A stretch of 64,000 nt of DNA, taken from positions 124,001 through 188,000 of the forward strand of contig NW_020290036.1 in the NCBI RefSeq assembly GCF_003144195.1, read 5' to 3'. Shown one piece after another: positions 38,564-49,177 of this stretch (position 1 is the first letter of the stretch; every line of letters starts with the position of its first letter). Source of the stretch: Ceraceosorus guamensis (lineage: Eukaryota; Basidiomycota; Exobasidiomycetes; Ceraceosorales; Ceraceosoraceae). Under the pieces are notes generated by a model. The model made no database searches and had not been told where the DNA came from. It saw nothing but the letters and a program-made list of their open reading frames with translations. A program made the position numbers and the translations under genes.

Positions 38564-41500
38564 ATGCACACCTCACGACCTAGCTCGTCTGCCAGGCACA
38601 GCGTAGGCTCCAACGCTGGTAACGGCTTCGTGTATGGCGGAGCAGGCTCGCACGTAGCCTCGAGCCCAGGTCCAGCTTCACCTACCTCTCCCGCTCCCAC
38701 TGGAGCCTTTTCAGCGCACGATGCACGGACGATGACTGATTCGCCCACCGTCGTCATGTCCAACATTGGCTCCATACTGGGTCGACGTCACTCGGCCGCA
38801 GCAGGCGCAGACAGGGACAGTCCGTCGCGTATGAGTGTGGGTGATGACCTGCCTCACATGCCAGCTGCGCCCCCTTCGAGGCAGACCACGCTATCACCCC
38901 CCATCAACTATTCTCAACCGAAGTGGGCTCCTCCCGCTACCATGTCCGCTGCAATAAGTAGCGCACAGGTGGGCTGGGCAGGTGAAGATTACGACTCTGA
39001 ATACCACAGCGAAAAGGCGGATGCCATGCTTGCGGGATCGCCTCGCGAGACCGCATACACGCAAGCGGATTCCAAGCTGCGGAGACTTAGAGGTCAGAGC
39101 GTGTTGCTCGAGAGGGAAGCGGCTCGAGTGCGGGACAAGGGCGTACAGAAGCTTCGAATGAGGTGGAGAGTATTGGCAGGCACCACGGTGCTGCTACTGC
39201 TCACACTCAGCGCCTATGTACTCGCCAGGTACATTCTCGCTTTCCTCAACCTCTCACCTGCCACCTTTCTTCTGTCCGACGCTGCCGACGGAACCTCCAA
39301 CTCTCCGGATCCTCAACTCAGAATGATGGCGCTCATTGCAGTCATTGTCTCGGCCATGAGTACCGCAGGAGTGCTGGCGAGCGGCGTATACCTGCGCTTC
39401 TCCAGAAAGACATCCTGCGGAACGTACTTCATTTGGATCACCGCAATTGTCAGCACGACGATGAGCGTTGCCTTGTGCGTCGTCAATTTGGCACTCATAC
39501 TTCTCTGGCATCAGCGCTACACATCCGGAGCAGGTGCAGGATCGCCGCTAGCAGCAACGCGCGATGTGGGACAACGCTGTGCGGGCAATTGGGACATGGA
39601 CATTCTGTGGTCCGCAGCTGAAAGCTCGCCCATCGCCAAAGTGGACAAGGACAACACCAACTGTTCCAAAGACCCCGCCCACACTTTGAGAATGTTCCTC
39701 ATAGCAGCCGGCGTAAGGTTGGGGTTGTTTGTGCTTTTCAGCGCCTTCTGGATGGCAGCTCTGGGCCGCTACAACACCACGCTCAAGTGCAGGAATGCTG
39801 CTGACGGTGATCTTCCTTTGCCTGAGCAAGAGAGCGCAGAAATGCATCGACTTTTGCAGCTCGAGCACGCTGACGATCAGAAGACTCTCGACTCGGTCCC
39901 TGGCGCATGGAAGGGCAGCGTTCGGGCTGGCAATACTGCGCGAGGAGGTGGCTTCAAATCAGCCAAGTTTGGCTACGATGAAGAGACGCTACGAGGAGCC
40001 GCGCCATCGCCTGCTGACTTCCAAGAGGTTCGCAAGGCTCCAATCATCCAGACTTATGGGGACGGTGGCCTCGTCGGCGAAGCGGACGATGATGGGCTGG
40101 AACCTGGAGAGGAGATCTTTGCCGAAAAGGACGTCGTAGGCGGACCTTCTCACCGGGGCGCCGGGCACGTCGTATTTCCGGAGCCTGAGACGCTCGCTCC
40201 ACCTAAATTGCAACGCTTTGCATGGCAGCGGGAAAGGTCACGCTCAGGGTACGAGCCTGCTGGTGCTGTGGAAGTCTATGGCAACATGGCACCTCGTCGC
40301 GAAGATGACGACCCCAGCGCTTTCGGTCATGGCCATGGGAAAGAGTCTAGTGCCGGTGGCTGGGGAGCAGGCATGCTCGGCCGAGTTTGGGACTCGTTCT
40401 GGGCCACGCCTGCCGTCCAAGATGCGAGCGAACATCCACACGACCTCACTCGCACACCTGCACAGACCTACCGAGACTCCTTCGTGACTCAGTACGAACG
40501 TCATGCTGATGTCCCGCACTCCGCGCAAATCGAGCGATTCGACCAACGCAAGGAAGACACCATGACGCCGGCAGATCACTTGTCGACAGATCACGAGCGA
40601 GGACCTTCCAAGCTGGGCATCAGCGGATGGTTCCGCCGAGACGCGAGTCAAGCGAGTGGCGGAGTAGGAGAGGGTGCTCAAGACGTGGGAAGTTTCCCTT
40701 CAAGCCGCGAGCAGTCTCTTGCGCCAACGAAGCATGCTCGCACCCCTTCGCAAGAACGACGTGCGTCACAGGCTCGTCATGCTGCGGCGGCGCGTTTGGC
40801 AGTCTCGGATTCCTCGCGCGATGGCGCAACAGCGCTCAGTCCACGCTCCAGATCTCGCTCTGAGCTGCGCGCTCGCGAGGAACAAGCGAGTTGGAATCAA
40901 CAGCGCCGCAAAACCAGCCCATCTCCGTCACGAGGTGCCCACGATGCGTCTGGGCCCACTTCGTCAAGGCGTTCGAGCTCATCTCTAGGCGACGAGCTGC
41001 CGCACATGCCCAGCCTCATGCATTTGCCTGCCCAGCCGACTTCTCGCGCATCGCAGCAGCCCAACCTCACCGCCCACCAGCCTTCTTCCACCCCTTCTTC
41101 CGAGCGATCGTCGGAAGAATTCGCGGGCTACAAGTCCAACGACCCCGCTTTCATGCAGAGACGCGGATATGGAAGCGGAGTGGACGGATACTCGAGCGCT
41201 GAAGATGATTATGGATCCGATCAAGGCCATGGCTACGGCTCTGGGCACCCTTATGGTCTCGGTGCTGGCGAAGAGGATGATGCGGACTTTTGGGATCCGA
41301 ACGCTCGGCTTGAAAATACTGGTCGACCTGCTCCTGTACAAGAGACGCCGGTGTACGTTCGGACGTTGGGCAAGCTCGTGCGAAAGCTCAGCGCCATCGC
41401 TAGCGTTGGCAGCGAGGAGAAGAGCGTGCTGGAGCGTAGCGGCAGCAATGCTTCCGCCTTTGATCCTTACACGGCCTCGGGATCGAGCGCGAGGAGAGCT

Positions 41501-41629
41501 AGGAGCAGGAGTCACCACTCCAGAGGACCATCTGCACCTTACGACATAGTCGAAGAGGGAGAGGCGGAGGACGCCTCGCACGCTCGACCTGACAGACTCT
41601 TGCCAGGAGGTTGGAGAGGGGCTCGCTGA
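38564..41629 (+). CDS. Four-helix membrane protein with long disordered tails
   Basis: A single exon of 1021 residues. Four hydrophobic helices are visible: about 207-227 (VLAGTTVLLLLTLSAYVLA), 247-268 (MMALIAVIVSAMSTAGVLAS), 283-306 (YFIWITAIVSTTMSVALCVVN) and 376-398 (MFLIAAGVRLGLFVLFSAFW). The loop between helices three and four is large and has paired cysteines (RCAGNWDMDILW and TNCSKD), a tetraspanin-like layout, but no CCG motif is present. Both termini are long, Ser/Pro/Arg-rich and probably cytosolic, with repeated DDLPHMP and DELPHMP segments in the N- and C-terminal parts. I do not recognise a named family. No intron is needed. Confidence 0.75.
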   Translation: MHTSRPSSSARHSVGSNAGNGFVYGGAGSHVASSPGPASPTSPAPTGAFSAHDARTMTDSPTVVMSNIGSILGRRHSAAAGADRDSPSRMSVGDDLPHMPAAPPSRQTTLSPPINYSQPKWAPPATMSAAISSAQVGWAGEDYDSEYHSEKADAMLAGSPRETAYTQADSKLRRLRGQSVLLEREAARVRDKGVQKLRMRWRVLAGTTVLLLLTLSAYVLARYILAFLNLSPATFLLSDAADGTSNSPDPQLRMMALIAVIVSAMSTAGVLASGVYLRFSRKTSCGTYFIWITAIVSTTMSVALCVVNLALILLWHQRYTSGAGAGSPLAATRDVGQRCAGNWDMDILWSAAESSPIAKVDKDNTNCSKDPAHTLRMFLIAAGVRLGLFVLFSAFWMAALGRYNTTLKCRNAADGDLPLPEQESAEMHRLLQLEHADDQKTLDSVPGAWKGSVRAGNTARGGGFKSAKFGYDEETLRGAAPSPADFQEVRKAPIIQTYGDGGLVGEADDDGLEPGEEIFAEKDVVGGPSHRGAGHVVFPEPETLAPPKLQRFAWQRERSRSGYEPAGAVEVYGNMAPRREDDDPSAFGHGHGKESSAGGWGAGMLGRVWDSFWATPAVQDASEHPHDLTRTPAQTYRDSFVTQYERHADVPHSAQIERFDQRKEDTMTPADHLSTDHERGPSKLGISGWFRRDASQASGGVGEGAQDVGSFPSSREQSLAPTKHARTPSQERRASQARHAAAARLAVSDSSRDGATALSPRSRSRSELRAREEQASWNQQRRKTSPSPSRGAHDASGPTSSRRSSSSLGDELPHMPSLMHLPAQPTSRASQQPNLTAHQPSSTPSSERSSEEFAGYKSNDPAFMQRRGYGSGVDGYSSAEDDYGSDQGHGYGSGHPYGLGAGEEDDADFWDPNARLENTGRPAPVQETPVYVRTLGKLVRKLSAIASVGSEEKSVLERSGSNASAFDPYTASGSSARRARSRSHHSRGPSAPYDIVEEGEAEDASHARPDRLLPGGWRGAR

Positions 41630-41932
41630 ATGGCGTGAGGCGGCGGCTGTGTGCCGCCAGCCCGCTGCTTGTTGGCACGCATGATTTCGATCGCTTTCCT
41701 CTCTTCGGACCTTCTTCTTCTCAATCAGAACGCTTTGGGATCGCTTCATTTTGAATCGGACACTCTTGCATCTTCATTACAATTGCCTCTCGCCTCTCAC
41801 CAAAGTAGCCAATAGTTTCGAATTAGTTGAATGCGATGCATTTCGTCTCGCTGCATAACTCGAAAGCACGCCGCACTTGACATGACAGACACCAAGTGTG
41901 CAGGCGGATCGGTGTTTGTGCAGCTATGCATC

Positions 41933-43427
41933 TCAGGACAATGACGAAGTGATGCGCTTTTCGTCACCTGGTAGCTTGACTCGCCACATGACACCCGGCT
42001 TCTGCCTGCGTTCTGTGCCATTGTTCCACTGGGCCTGTTTCGGCAGCTGATTCGAGTTGGCGTACAGGTAGCCGTCGTCCGCTTTCGAGTGTCGTGGGGG
42101 CATACAAGTCAGCTTACGATACAAAGCGACGCGACTGACTCGAGACATCGCTCTACTCGCCTGTGACGCAGCTGTCCAACCAGAAGAAGCGAGGATCGCG
42201 AGCAAAAGGTTCGATGCGGCTCGTCTCGTAGTTCCACCTGAAAATGGCGGACTGCTCAGGCGCGAGCAGGTAGATTGCACCGTCGCTTTCGCAAAAGCCA
42301 TTTGTCTGGCTCCCCTTTTGGCCCAGATTTTGGACCGCGTACGAAGCTTCGAGCTCGGCTTGATGTCCGTCTGCACCGTCTGGACCGTTGTCCCGCAGCA
42401 GGACGCTGGTAGGCACTCTGTACAGGTACTGGGAGACAAGAGGGCTGTAATAGAGCCATTGACCGTCCGGCGAAAGAGCGATGCCGTCGAATCCTTCCTT
42501 GTTGCTGAGCTCTTGTTGACCTCGTATATCGATGTAGGTGGGCACGCCGGCGTACGAGGCCCGATTGTTGTACGTGTGCAGCATGGAAGGATGCTGCTCC
42601 AGTCTTCGCCACGAATGACCCGTGCCCAGGTCGACAACGATGACTGCATTTCGACCTTCGTTCGAAGAGTCTACGACATATGCGACGCCTTGCCCCGACT
42701 CCGTCATGTTGACTCGTAGATCGAACCGCACGTCGTTCATGGATGAATCTGGAAAGTGGACGTCTCCAGGAAAGGTGATCGTCTGCTCCACTTTCCCCGT
42801 CGGAGCGTCGAATCGGATCAGTTTAGGCCCGCCCACGACGGCATAGGCACTTGTGGATTTCTGACCAGCGGTCATCACCGTTGGTCGGCCAGTATCGAGC
42901 GCCCAGAGTCTCCCTTTCGGATCTGTGTAGAGAGCTTGCACGTTGATCAGCTTGTCTGTGGTTTGCGTAGCCATGGTGTAGCCCGTCAAGTTGGAGATCG
43001 TCTGATTGATCAGCGATTCTGGACTGTTGATGCTTGCGTCCGGCCACGCTTGTTCGGCGGTCAGGTTGACGATCTTTCCGATGGTGTATGCGTAGTCGCC
43101 GCGTGTGTAGCAGGCAAACAAACTGCTGTTTTCTGCCCCTTCTTGCGCATAGACGGCTAGTCCGATAGGCCACTGGTCGTTGTAGAGATGCACAATCTCA
43201 GCCAAAGGACCGTATCTCCCATCGTCGAAGTAGAGTGCAGGCACCGAAAAGTCGCCCTCAGCAGTGCCTCCGGTGATGCCATCTGGAGCTACCGAGGAGC
43301 TTGGCGACGGGAAAGACTGGCCAGAGGTCTGAGTGGCGTTTACTGGCGCTGAAGATGTCCGACTGGAGGTCTGTGCAGCTGCCAGAGCCAAGCAGCTGGC
43401 CAGGAAGTAGAGGCGTGTCAGCAGCAT
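41933..43427 (-). CDS. Secreted major royal jelly / Yellow-like protein
   Basis: Exons 42161-43427 and 41933-42081 give 471 residues. A signal peptide (MLLTRLYFLASCLALAAA) is followed by a Ser/Thr-rich linker and a propeller domain with family marks: KLINVQALYTDPKGRLWALD, PKLIRFDAPTGKV, NDVRFDLRVN, AYVVDSSNEG, GFDGIALSPDGQWLYYSPL, LYRVPTS and finally WLDSCVTADDGYLYANSNQL. Several N-glycosylation motifs fit secretion. This family is best known in insects, with scattered bacterial and fungal members; the fungal role is unknown. The intron has a GC donor (CACAG|GCGAGT) instead of GT, and only that splice restores the DDGYLYANSNQL motif. A TCACGTGA palindrome lies upstream at 43789-43796. Confidence 0.88.
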
Positions 43428-46320
43428 CTTCAACCTTTGAAAGTCGGCGTCCGTTGGAACAGCACGGAATGGTCAAGGGAGTGAATAAGCAGTTGGCGGT
43501 TCGAAGGAGTGAGACTACGTCGTCTGAAGGACATGATGTCTTTGCATCAGAAGTGGAAAGGGGATCTGCCGGGCTGCAGGGGGACCCAGGTACATGTTGA
43601 TATTGTATAAGCAGAGGCACGAGTCTCAGTGGCATGGATGCGTGGCTGCATGGCTGCCTTGGATGGTCAAGGGTCACGAATTGTGGAGGGATCGAACCGA
43701 TTTAGGAGAGTCGACCGCGGGCAAACCGCAGATCTGACGCTAATCGATTGATCTCCTCCGCCGGTTCGGCAGAGCTGCCGATTTGGTGTCACGTGAAAGT
43801 TTACTCCATCTACCACGCAGAATCAAAATGCAGTCGAGTCGAAAGTCAGAAGAGTCTTGGGGTGAAGACCAATCGTGAATGTGGGTTCAGTCACGAGTGT
43901 TGAACGCATGTAAGCAAGCCTTCTCGAGCTCTGGGGTGCGGTCACTCACAGACATCGTTGGCGAAGGGATCGTGATTGCTCGCGATGCAGGCGCCTGTCG
44001 CCGCGCTCTTGCGCCCGAATGCCACAAGCCGACGAACATGTTCTTGGGCCGCGCGCGTCTGAGGAGTCAGGATTCATCGGCGGTGTGACGACTGACGACG
44101 GACTTGACGACGGACCAAGATGAAGCACGGGTCTTGTCCGCCATTCAAGCTTGTTCTCTTTAGGGTGCGCGCGGTGGTTCAGAGATGCGCACATGTATGT
44201 ATCGATATCGCTTGTCGACGTGGAATCACAATGCCGTCCAGCAGGCGCTGCCGCATAATACACTTACTCACACTCGTGACTCTCGACTCGCGACTCACCA
44301 CTCACCACTCACGACGTTAAACGTTCCGATCCCGATCGAGCGCCGAGGAGACCCAAGCGCCCGCAATCATTCAGACACCGCGTTAGTAATCTTCTCGATT
44401 AAGTTCTTCGCTCGATCGCTTCTTCGCAGACTTGGGCGCCCGGTCGATGGCTTTGGCGGACTTGCAAGAGGGCAATTAAGCGTGCATGATGCCGAGACGA
44501 CGGGAGTGCGCGACGTGGAATGTGCCTGCGCGAGCGCCTCTTTGTGTGCAGTAGTAGTAGTAGTAAGAGCTACCGTAACGGGATCCGGCTGGCCGAGCAC
44601 ATGAACCGTGAATCACATGAATGGTACTGGTACACAAACACACTCGATCGTGATTGCGGCCGCCGTCGGACGAATGCTTCCGCACGAAGAGCGCGGTAGC
44701 GGTCATTTACAAGTTGTGAGTGTGAGTTGCTTGCTGCACGAGTCCACGGCCCACGTCACTCACACTGACGAGCTGCAGTCATGAGAAGTGTCTTCGTCTT
44801 GACCTGCATTCACAGATGCATGCAGATGGATGGGCCACACACATCTTGGCGGCTCCTGCGGTTTCCGATCGTGACAGCGCCCAAGCCACCGACAACATGT
44901 ACCATCGAACACCAGCCATCCAGCCATTCGTGATTGAGGAGTGAGTCGTGAGTCGTGGGTGATGAGTGGCGAGTCAAATCCGCGCGGCCCTCAGCGATTT
45001 GTTCGACCATACATGCATACATGCTGTCCTTCTTCATCCTCATCACACGTGAATCGGTCAAGAAGTGACGTGCGGCCAAGCCAAAGCTCACTGCCACGCT
45101 CTCTCTTCTAGCCCGACCGTGCAAAGTTGCTCGGCGCACCCCAGTCTCGTGTGGTTGTGCGCGCAGCATGTTGCTGCAGTGTGAGTTCCACGTCTCCCAC
45201 GCCGCCGATGACTGCCCAGCGCAATATAATCGCGTCAACGTGTCGGTCAAGCGTGCATGATGAGTTCGAGTCATACAACATGCAATGCTGCTCACCTCTT
45301 CTGACTGCTATGCAGACCATGATGACTCGATCGTGCGCACGCACGCGCGCGTGCATGCGTGCAGCGGGCTGCTGCTGCTGCATGGCTATACGGCGCGAGC
45401 CGCCCGCGCGGATGCCGCCATGCAGTCGATGAGATGCGTTACCCGCGCCTGCCCTCGCACCCTCCCCCCACGTACGCCCGGCCTACTTTGCCCAACAACC
45501 TGAAGACGCTCGCTCAGCGAGCACGTGCACCTGCTTGAAGCTCCTTACTCGACTCATCAAAAAGTGGATCATCCTCGTCTTGCAAAGGTTTGGAGACTGA
45601 CTGGAAATCAATCTGAGCTGCTGTCATTCATTCCTCTTGAGTTGTCCAGTCTAGCGGTCGTCCTCCATCCAGCTCTTTCCCACCAAGAAGGCACGCGGGG
45701 CGGGGTTTAGGCATGGCATGAATGGAAAGCGACGCTAATAAGCCCAAGACCACCAAGGTGCTGTGCTGCATGCAAGCTAGTCGTTCCCGAACTCTGAATC
45801 GTGCAATCAGAATGTCGTTCGACCGGTGACCTGCTCCTGCGAGGGGCTTCCTCCCAGCAGGGGGGTCCCGTTCGGATCTGATCCGGTGCTGCTCGAACGG
45901 ATGAGTGCCGAAAGTTCACCCGGCTGCTCTCGTTAACGTGCTGCTGCTGTCGTGAGTGCATGGCCACCGCGCCCGCCGTTCCTGAGACGAGCAGAAGCGG
46001 ACATATGCGGCGGGCGCGGCGGCCGTGTTGGATATCACTCATGCATGTATGCTCCTGCTGCTGCTCACGCGCCCGTAGAAAATGGCGTTCTGCGCGCTCA
46101 CTTGGCTTTCGGACGTGACACTGGTGTCCCGCCTGGGCATCCACGCGTGCACACCGTTGGTGTATGTTACAGCTACGCTGGTCAAGTGAGAGCAGGCACA
46201 TGGCCACTGTGGGAGAGCCCACAAGCATCATCTAGCCGGGCTCAGAAAGGGTGCTCCGCGCCTGTCATGCGAGCATCCATCGGTCAGTCAAAAGAGGCGC
46301 AAATTTGCGAAGCTATGACT

Positions 46321-46334
46321 CCCCCCCCCCCCCC
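46321..46334. repeat. Homopolymer run of 14 C
   Basis: Fourteen consecutive C bases follow an ATGACT, about 1.1 kb before the first in-frame ATG of the bZIP gene. The run is likely length-variable and prone to assembly error. Confidence 0.9.
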
Positions 46335-46619
46335 AATTCATCACCCACCTGCCTCACACTCCACCAATCCCCTTTCGCGCACGCGCACGCGCATCAAGCC
46401 TTGCCCAGCCTTTTGCCGCAGTCCATCGACTCAGCACCGCTCTTACCTCAGCTTACCGCAACGCTCACAGCACCAACAGTCTCACTGCACCTAACCGCAA
46501 GTCAGCACCCTTAGCCGTCGCTGGCTTGTCCGTCTCCAAACCCAACCACCGTCGACCCAAGCAGTCGGCGAGATTCCCCTAGGGGCCCTATACAGCGAAC
46601 TTCACACAGACCCACCACC

Positions 46620-46637
46620 ATGGTCTTCTCCGCTTAA
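46620..46637 (+). promoter_or_regulatory. Five-codon upstream ORF in the bZIP leader (MVFSA)
   Basis: ATG in strong context (CCACCATGG) opens MVFSA then stop. It precedes the bZIP frame in the probable leader exon. Upstream ORFs control translation of Gcn4/CPC1/ATF4-type genes during amino-acid starvation, so a similar role is likely here but unproven. Confidence 0.5.
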
Positions 46638-46763
46638 CCAGCCCGCTTACCCAGCGGATCACAACAACAACCCACCAGATCATCCTTACGTGAGTAGCCC
46701 TCGTCTGACACGAGTCTTTCCGCGCCGTGAAGCTCACTCGTGCATGCTGTTACTCGTTCTCAG

Positions 46764-48593
46764 CCGAGCTCACCCGTCAACTTTACCAAGTTGACTTCTC
46801 ACGCTTCAAGCAACCCCCACCATTCAGCCACCTTGACGTCCTACCCAGGCCGTCCTCAACCTTCGCCATCATGGCCGCAATCGATCAATGCCCCGCTCAA
46901 TTCCTCGAGCAATACCCACCTCAACAAGCACAGCTCCAACGCCTCACCGCTTGTAGTGGCTCCCTCCCCATCACCGACACCTAGCACCCTCGACATCATT
47001 CAACAGTTGTTGAACAATCATCAAAATCGCGATTTTAGCAAGTCCTCAGCCAGCCTAGTTGGTCATCAGCAAGGTTCTACGTCTGGCCAGACCTCGCAGC
47101 TCCCGCCGCACGCGTCGCATCAGCACCAGCAACAAGCAAACTTGCAGCCTCTTCCGTCGTATCTCAATCGACCGTACGCGAGGTCTCAAACCAACTCGTT
47201 CAAGCTACCGCAACACAGACAGCGTTCCCTGCAGGTGCCCCAACAGACGTCGCACCAACCTCGTTCGGCCCCACCGACTTCCGACTCTGCCCGTTTCCCT
47301 CAGAACGTCCAGAACCTCGACCAAGCCCAGTATCAACGACTTTTACTCCAAGCCTTCGCTTCCGTGCCGTCCAATTCTGCATCTCAGTCTCACGTTTCAG
47401 CTTCGTCTCCGTACTTCTTGGCTCCTCTTCCGCCCCACCTCGCTCGCGCCATCCACACCATGACCACTTCTACACCTGCTCAAGTGACTTCGAGCCCGGC
47501 CATCGCTGATATTTCCAACCCTGCAACTAAGTCTATCGAAGGTGAGTGGCAGGCCCCGCTGAGAGATTTCCACCGTCGGTCCACTCGACTCAGCCTGACA
47601 CTCGTTCACTTGCAACGGTGCACCACAGACGAAAGCTTCAGCTTGGGACCCATGTCAGCCGATGATCCCGCGTGGCTTGGCCACGGTCTTGGCCGCCCCG
47701 AGGACGACTTTTTCAGCTCTCCAGAGTGGACCGACCCTTCGCCAGCCTTGACTTCCTCATTGTCGTTCGATGCCCACTCTTCCTACGACCCCAGCCCGCT
47801 TTTGGCCGACAACTACGAGGGGGAGCTGCCAGAATTAGCTGGCTTTCCCCTGTTCGGGCCTGCACCTCCCGACGCGTCTTCGTCCACGGACGGTAGTGCT
47901 CAGGTTAGCCCGGTTCAAGCCCTTCAGCGGGAGTTTGCAGCCCACATGAGTGCAGACGCAGACTTTACTCTCTTTCCAGAAAGTGAGGCCTCGGCAGCCT
48001 CTCCCGGCCGACGTTCGCAGATGGCCTTCAGCCGCGAGGTGGAAGACCCTGCCTTGAAGCTCTTGCGTGCCTTGAGCTCCAGCGCATTGCCGACGGTTTC
48101 GCCTGAAGCATCTGCTGCTGCTGCGCCAACTGCTTGTGCGTCTCCGCAGGAGATCTCGCTGGATCGCAGCAGATCGACGCCGACGCCAGAAGTGAGCTTC
48201 AATCAGTTGGCTAGCAGCTCCAGCACGAGCGGTCGCGAAGGGTCTGCTTTGGAGAGACGTGGTGTCAAGCGTCGTTCTCAGGCCGAGCTCTTGCCGATGG
48301 ATGCACCTATCCAGTCGCGCAAGTACTCGGCTCCTTCTGCCACCTCGCGCAGGGATGCCTTTCTGGAGGAAGAGGCTGCGATCGCAGCAGAAACGGATGC
48401 GGTCAAGGCTAAGCGTATGTCCAATACACTCAGTGCTCGTCGTAGCCGTTTGAGAAAGCAGAAGGAGCAGCAAGCGTTCACGGACAGGATCACAGAGCTC
48501 GAGGAAGAAGTAGCGATGTGGAAGCGAAGATGCTTAGCAGCCGAAGCAGGCCGGCTTTCGGATGCAGACGCAGAGGGCAGCGATGATGCTTGA
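46764..48593 (+). CDS. Gcn4/CPC1-type bZIP transcription factor
   Basis: The C-terminal basic region (KAKRMSNTLSARRSRLRKQK) followed by a short leucine-zipper-like helix (FTDRITELEEEVAMWKRR) matches fungal Gcn4-like activators of amino-acid biosynthesis. Exons 46764-47541 and 47629-48593; the intron is 87 bases, so unspliced RNA would also stay in frame. The N-terminal part is Gln/Ser/Pro-rich (activation domain style), and an acidic DDPAWLGHGLGRPEDDFF segment follows. The start is unresolved: the frame is open from 46494 through a probable intron (46690-46763), yet the first in-frame ATG is at 47460, deep in coding-like sequence. The coordinates given begin at the acceptor; the true start may be further upstream or non-AUG. 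Confidence 0.82.
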   Translation, partial: PSSPVNFTKLTSHASSNPHHSATLTSYPGRPQPSPSWPQSINAPLNSSSNTHLNKHSSNASPLVVAPSPSPTPSTLDIIQQLLNNHQNRDFSKSSASLVGHQQGSTSGQTSQLPPHASHQHQQQANLQPLPSYLNRPYARSQTNSFKLPQHRQRSLQVPQQTSHQPRSAPPTSDSARFPQNVQNLDQAQYQRLLLQAFASVPSNSASQSHVSASSPYFLAPLPPHLARAIHTMTTSTPAQVTSSPAIADISNPATKSIEGEWQAPLRDFHRRSTRLSLTLVHLQRCTTDESFSLGPMSADDPAWLGHGLGRPEDDFFSSPEWTDPSPALTSSLSFDAHSSYDPSPLLADNYEGELPELAGFPLFGPAPPDASSSTDGSAQVSPVQALQREFAAHMSADADFTLFPESEASAASPGRRSQMAFSREVEDPALKLLRALSSSALPTVSPEASAAAAPTACASPQEISLDRSRSTPTPEVSFNQLASSSSTSGREGSALERRGVKRRSQAELLPMDAPIQSRKYSAPSATSRRDAFLEEEAAIAAETDAVKAKRMSNTLSARRSRLRKQKEQQAFTDRITELEEEVAMWKRRCLAAEAGRLSDADAEGSDDA

Positions 48594-49177
48594 GTGGCCA
48601 TTCGCTCCTAGACAACCAAATGACCCATGTTGCCATCCCCCAAAAATTGACGCGCCGGGCGTGTCGCTTCTATTCAGTGTTCCCCGTCCCTTCTTGAGAG
48701 ATGAGCTACGAACCGTGTACCTTTAGTAGTTCAGTTCGCGCTTTTTTTGAATCCAAGTGTTCATTCTTCTGCGTCGAATATGAACGAGCGATTCGCGACC
48801 TTTGCGTATGGGAATGAATGGTCATGATTTGATTCTGCGAGGCTGTTGATCCGTGCTCGTACAGCCATCGCGGAGTGAGTGCAGATGGCGTTGTAGCGGG
48901 GCCGCCAGCTCAACCAAAAGGCGGGGCGCCTGCACGCGCCGTGCTGCACGATGATGAGCAGCATGCCAATCACCGCGCGCTGGTGGACGCCGCCCAACGC
49001 ATCCCCGCATTTCGTGATGCGCGACAAATCGAAGTGCGAGCCGAAGGACTTGGCTCACCAACTTTAGCCCTTTCACGTACCACCACCACAATCTTGGTTG
49101 ACGATCACAGCCCTTGCACGTCGTGCTCAACAGACCGCGCCTACACACAAGCAGCATTCCGCGCAGACCTTTCAGAG
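48594..49177. promoter_or_regulatory. Intergenic region between bZIP and TSPO genes
   Basis: About 580 bases with no supported gene; it holds the bZIP 3-prime end and the TSPO promoter. Confidence 0.35.

Larger units (their letters stand above)
43428..46763. other. Long intergenic spacer and bZIP gene leader
   Basis: About 3.3 kb. The left part contains the promoter of the royal jelly-like gene with TCACGTGA at 43789-43796. The middle has clusters of CTCACGACT-type words (44270-44320) and their reverse form (44930-44975), plus GCATGCATG words and a GTA trinucleotide run near 44552. The right part (about 46200-46760) looks like a transcribed leader: pyrimidine-rich, with a 14-C run, a short upstream ORF and a probable intron (46690-46763). 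Confidence 0.5.

Noticed and set aside
43675-43765. Possible minus-strand tRNA with a GGTTCGATCCC-like B box
   Set aside because: The T-arm stem does not pair beyond two bases and no acceptor stem closes, so it is a chance match.
46251-46514. Open frames across the 14-C run as an independent gene
   Set aside because: No conserved sequence, frame depends on run length, and position fits the bZIP leader.
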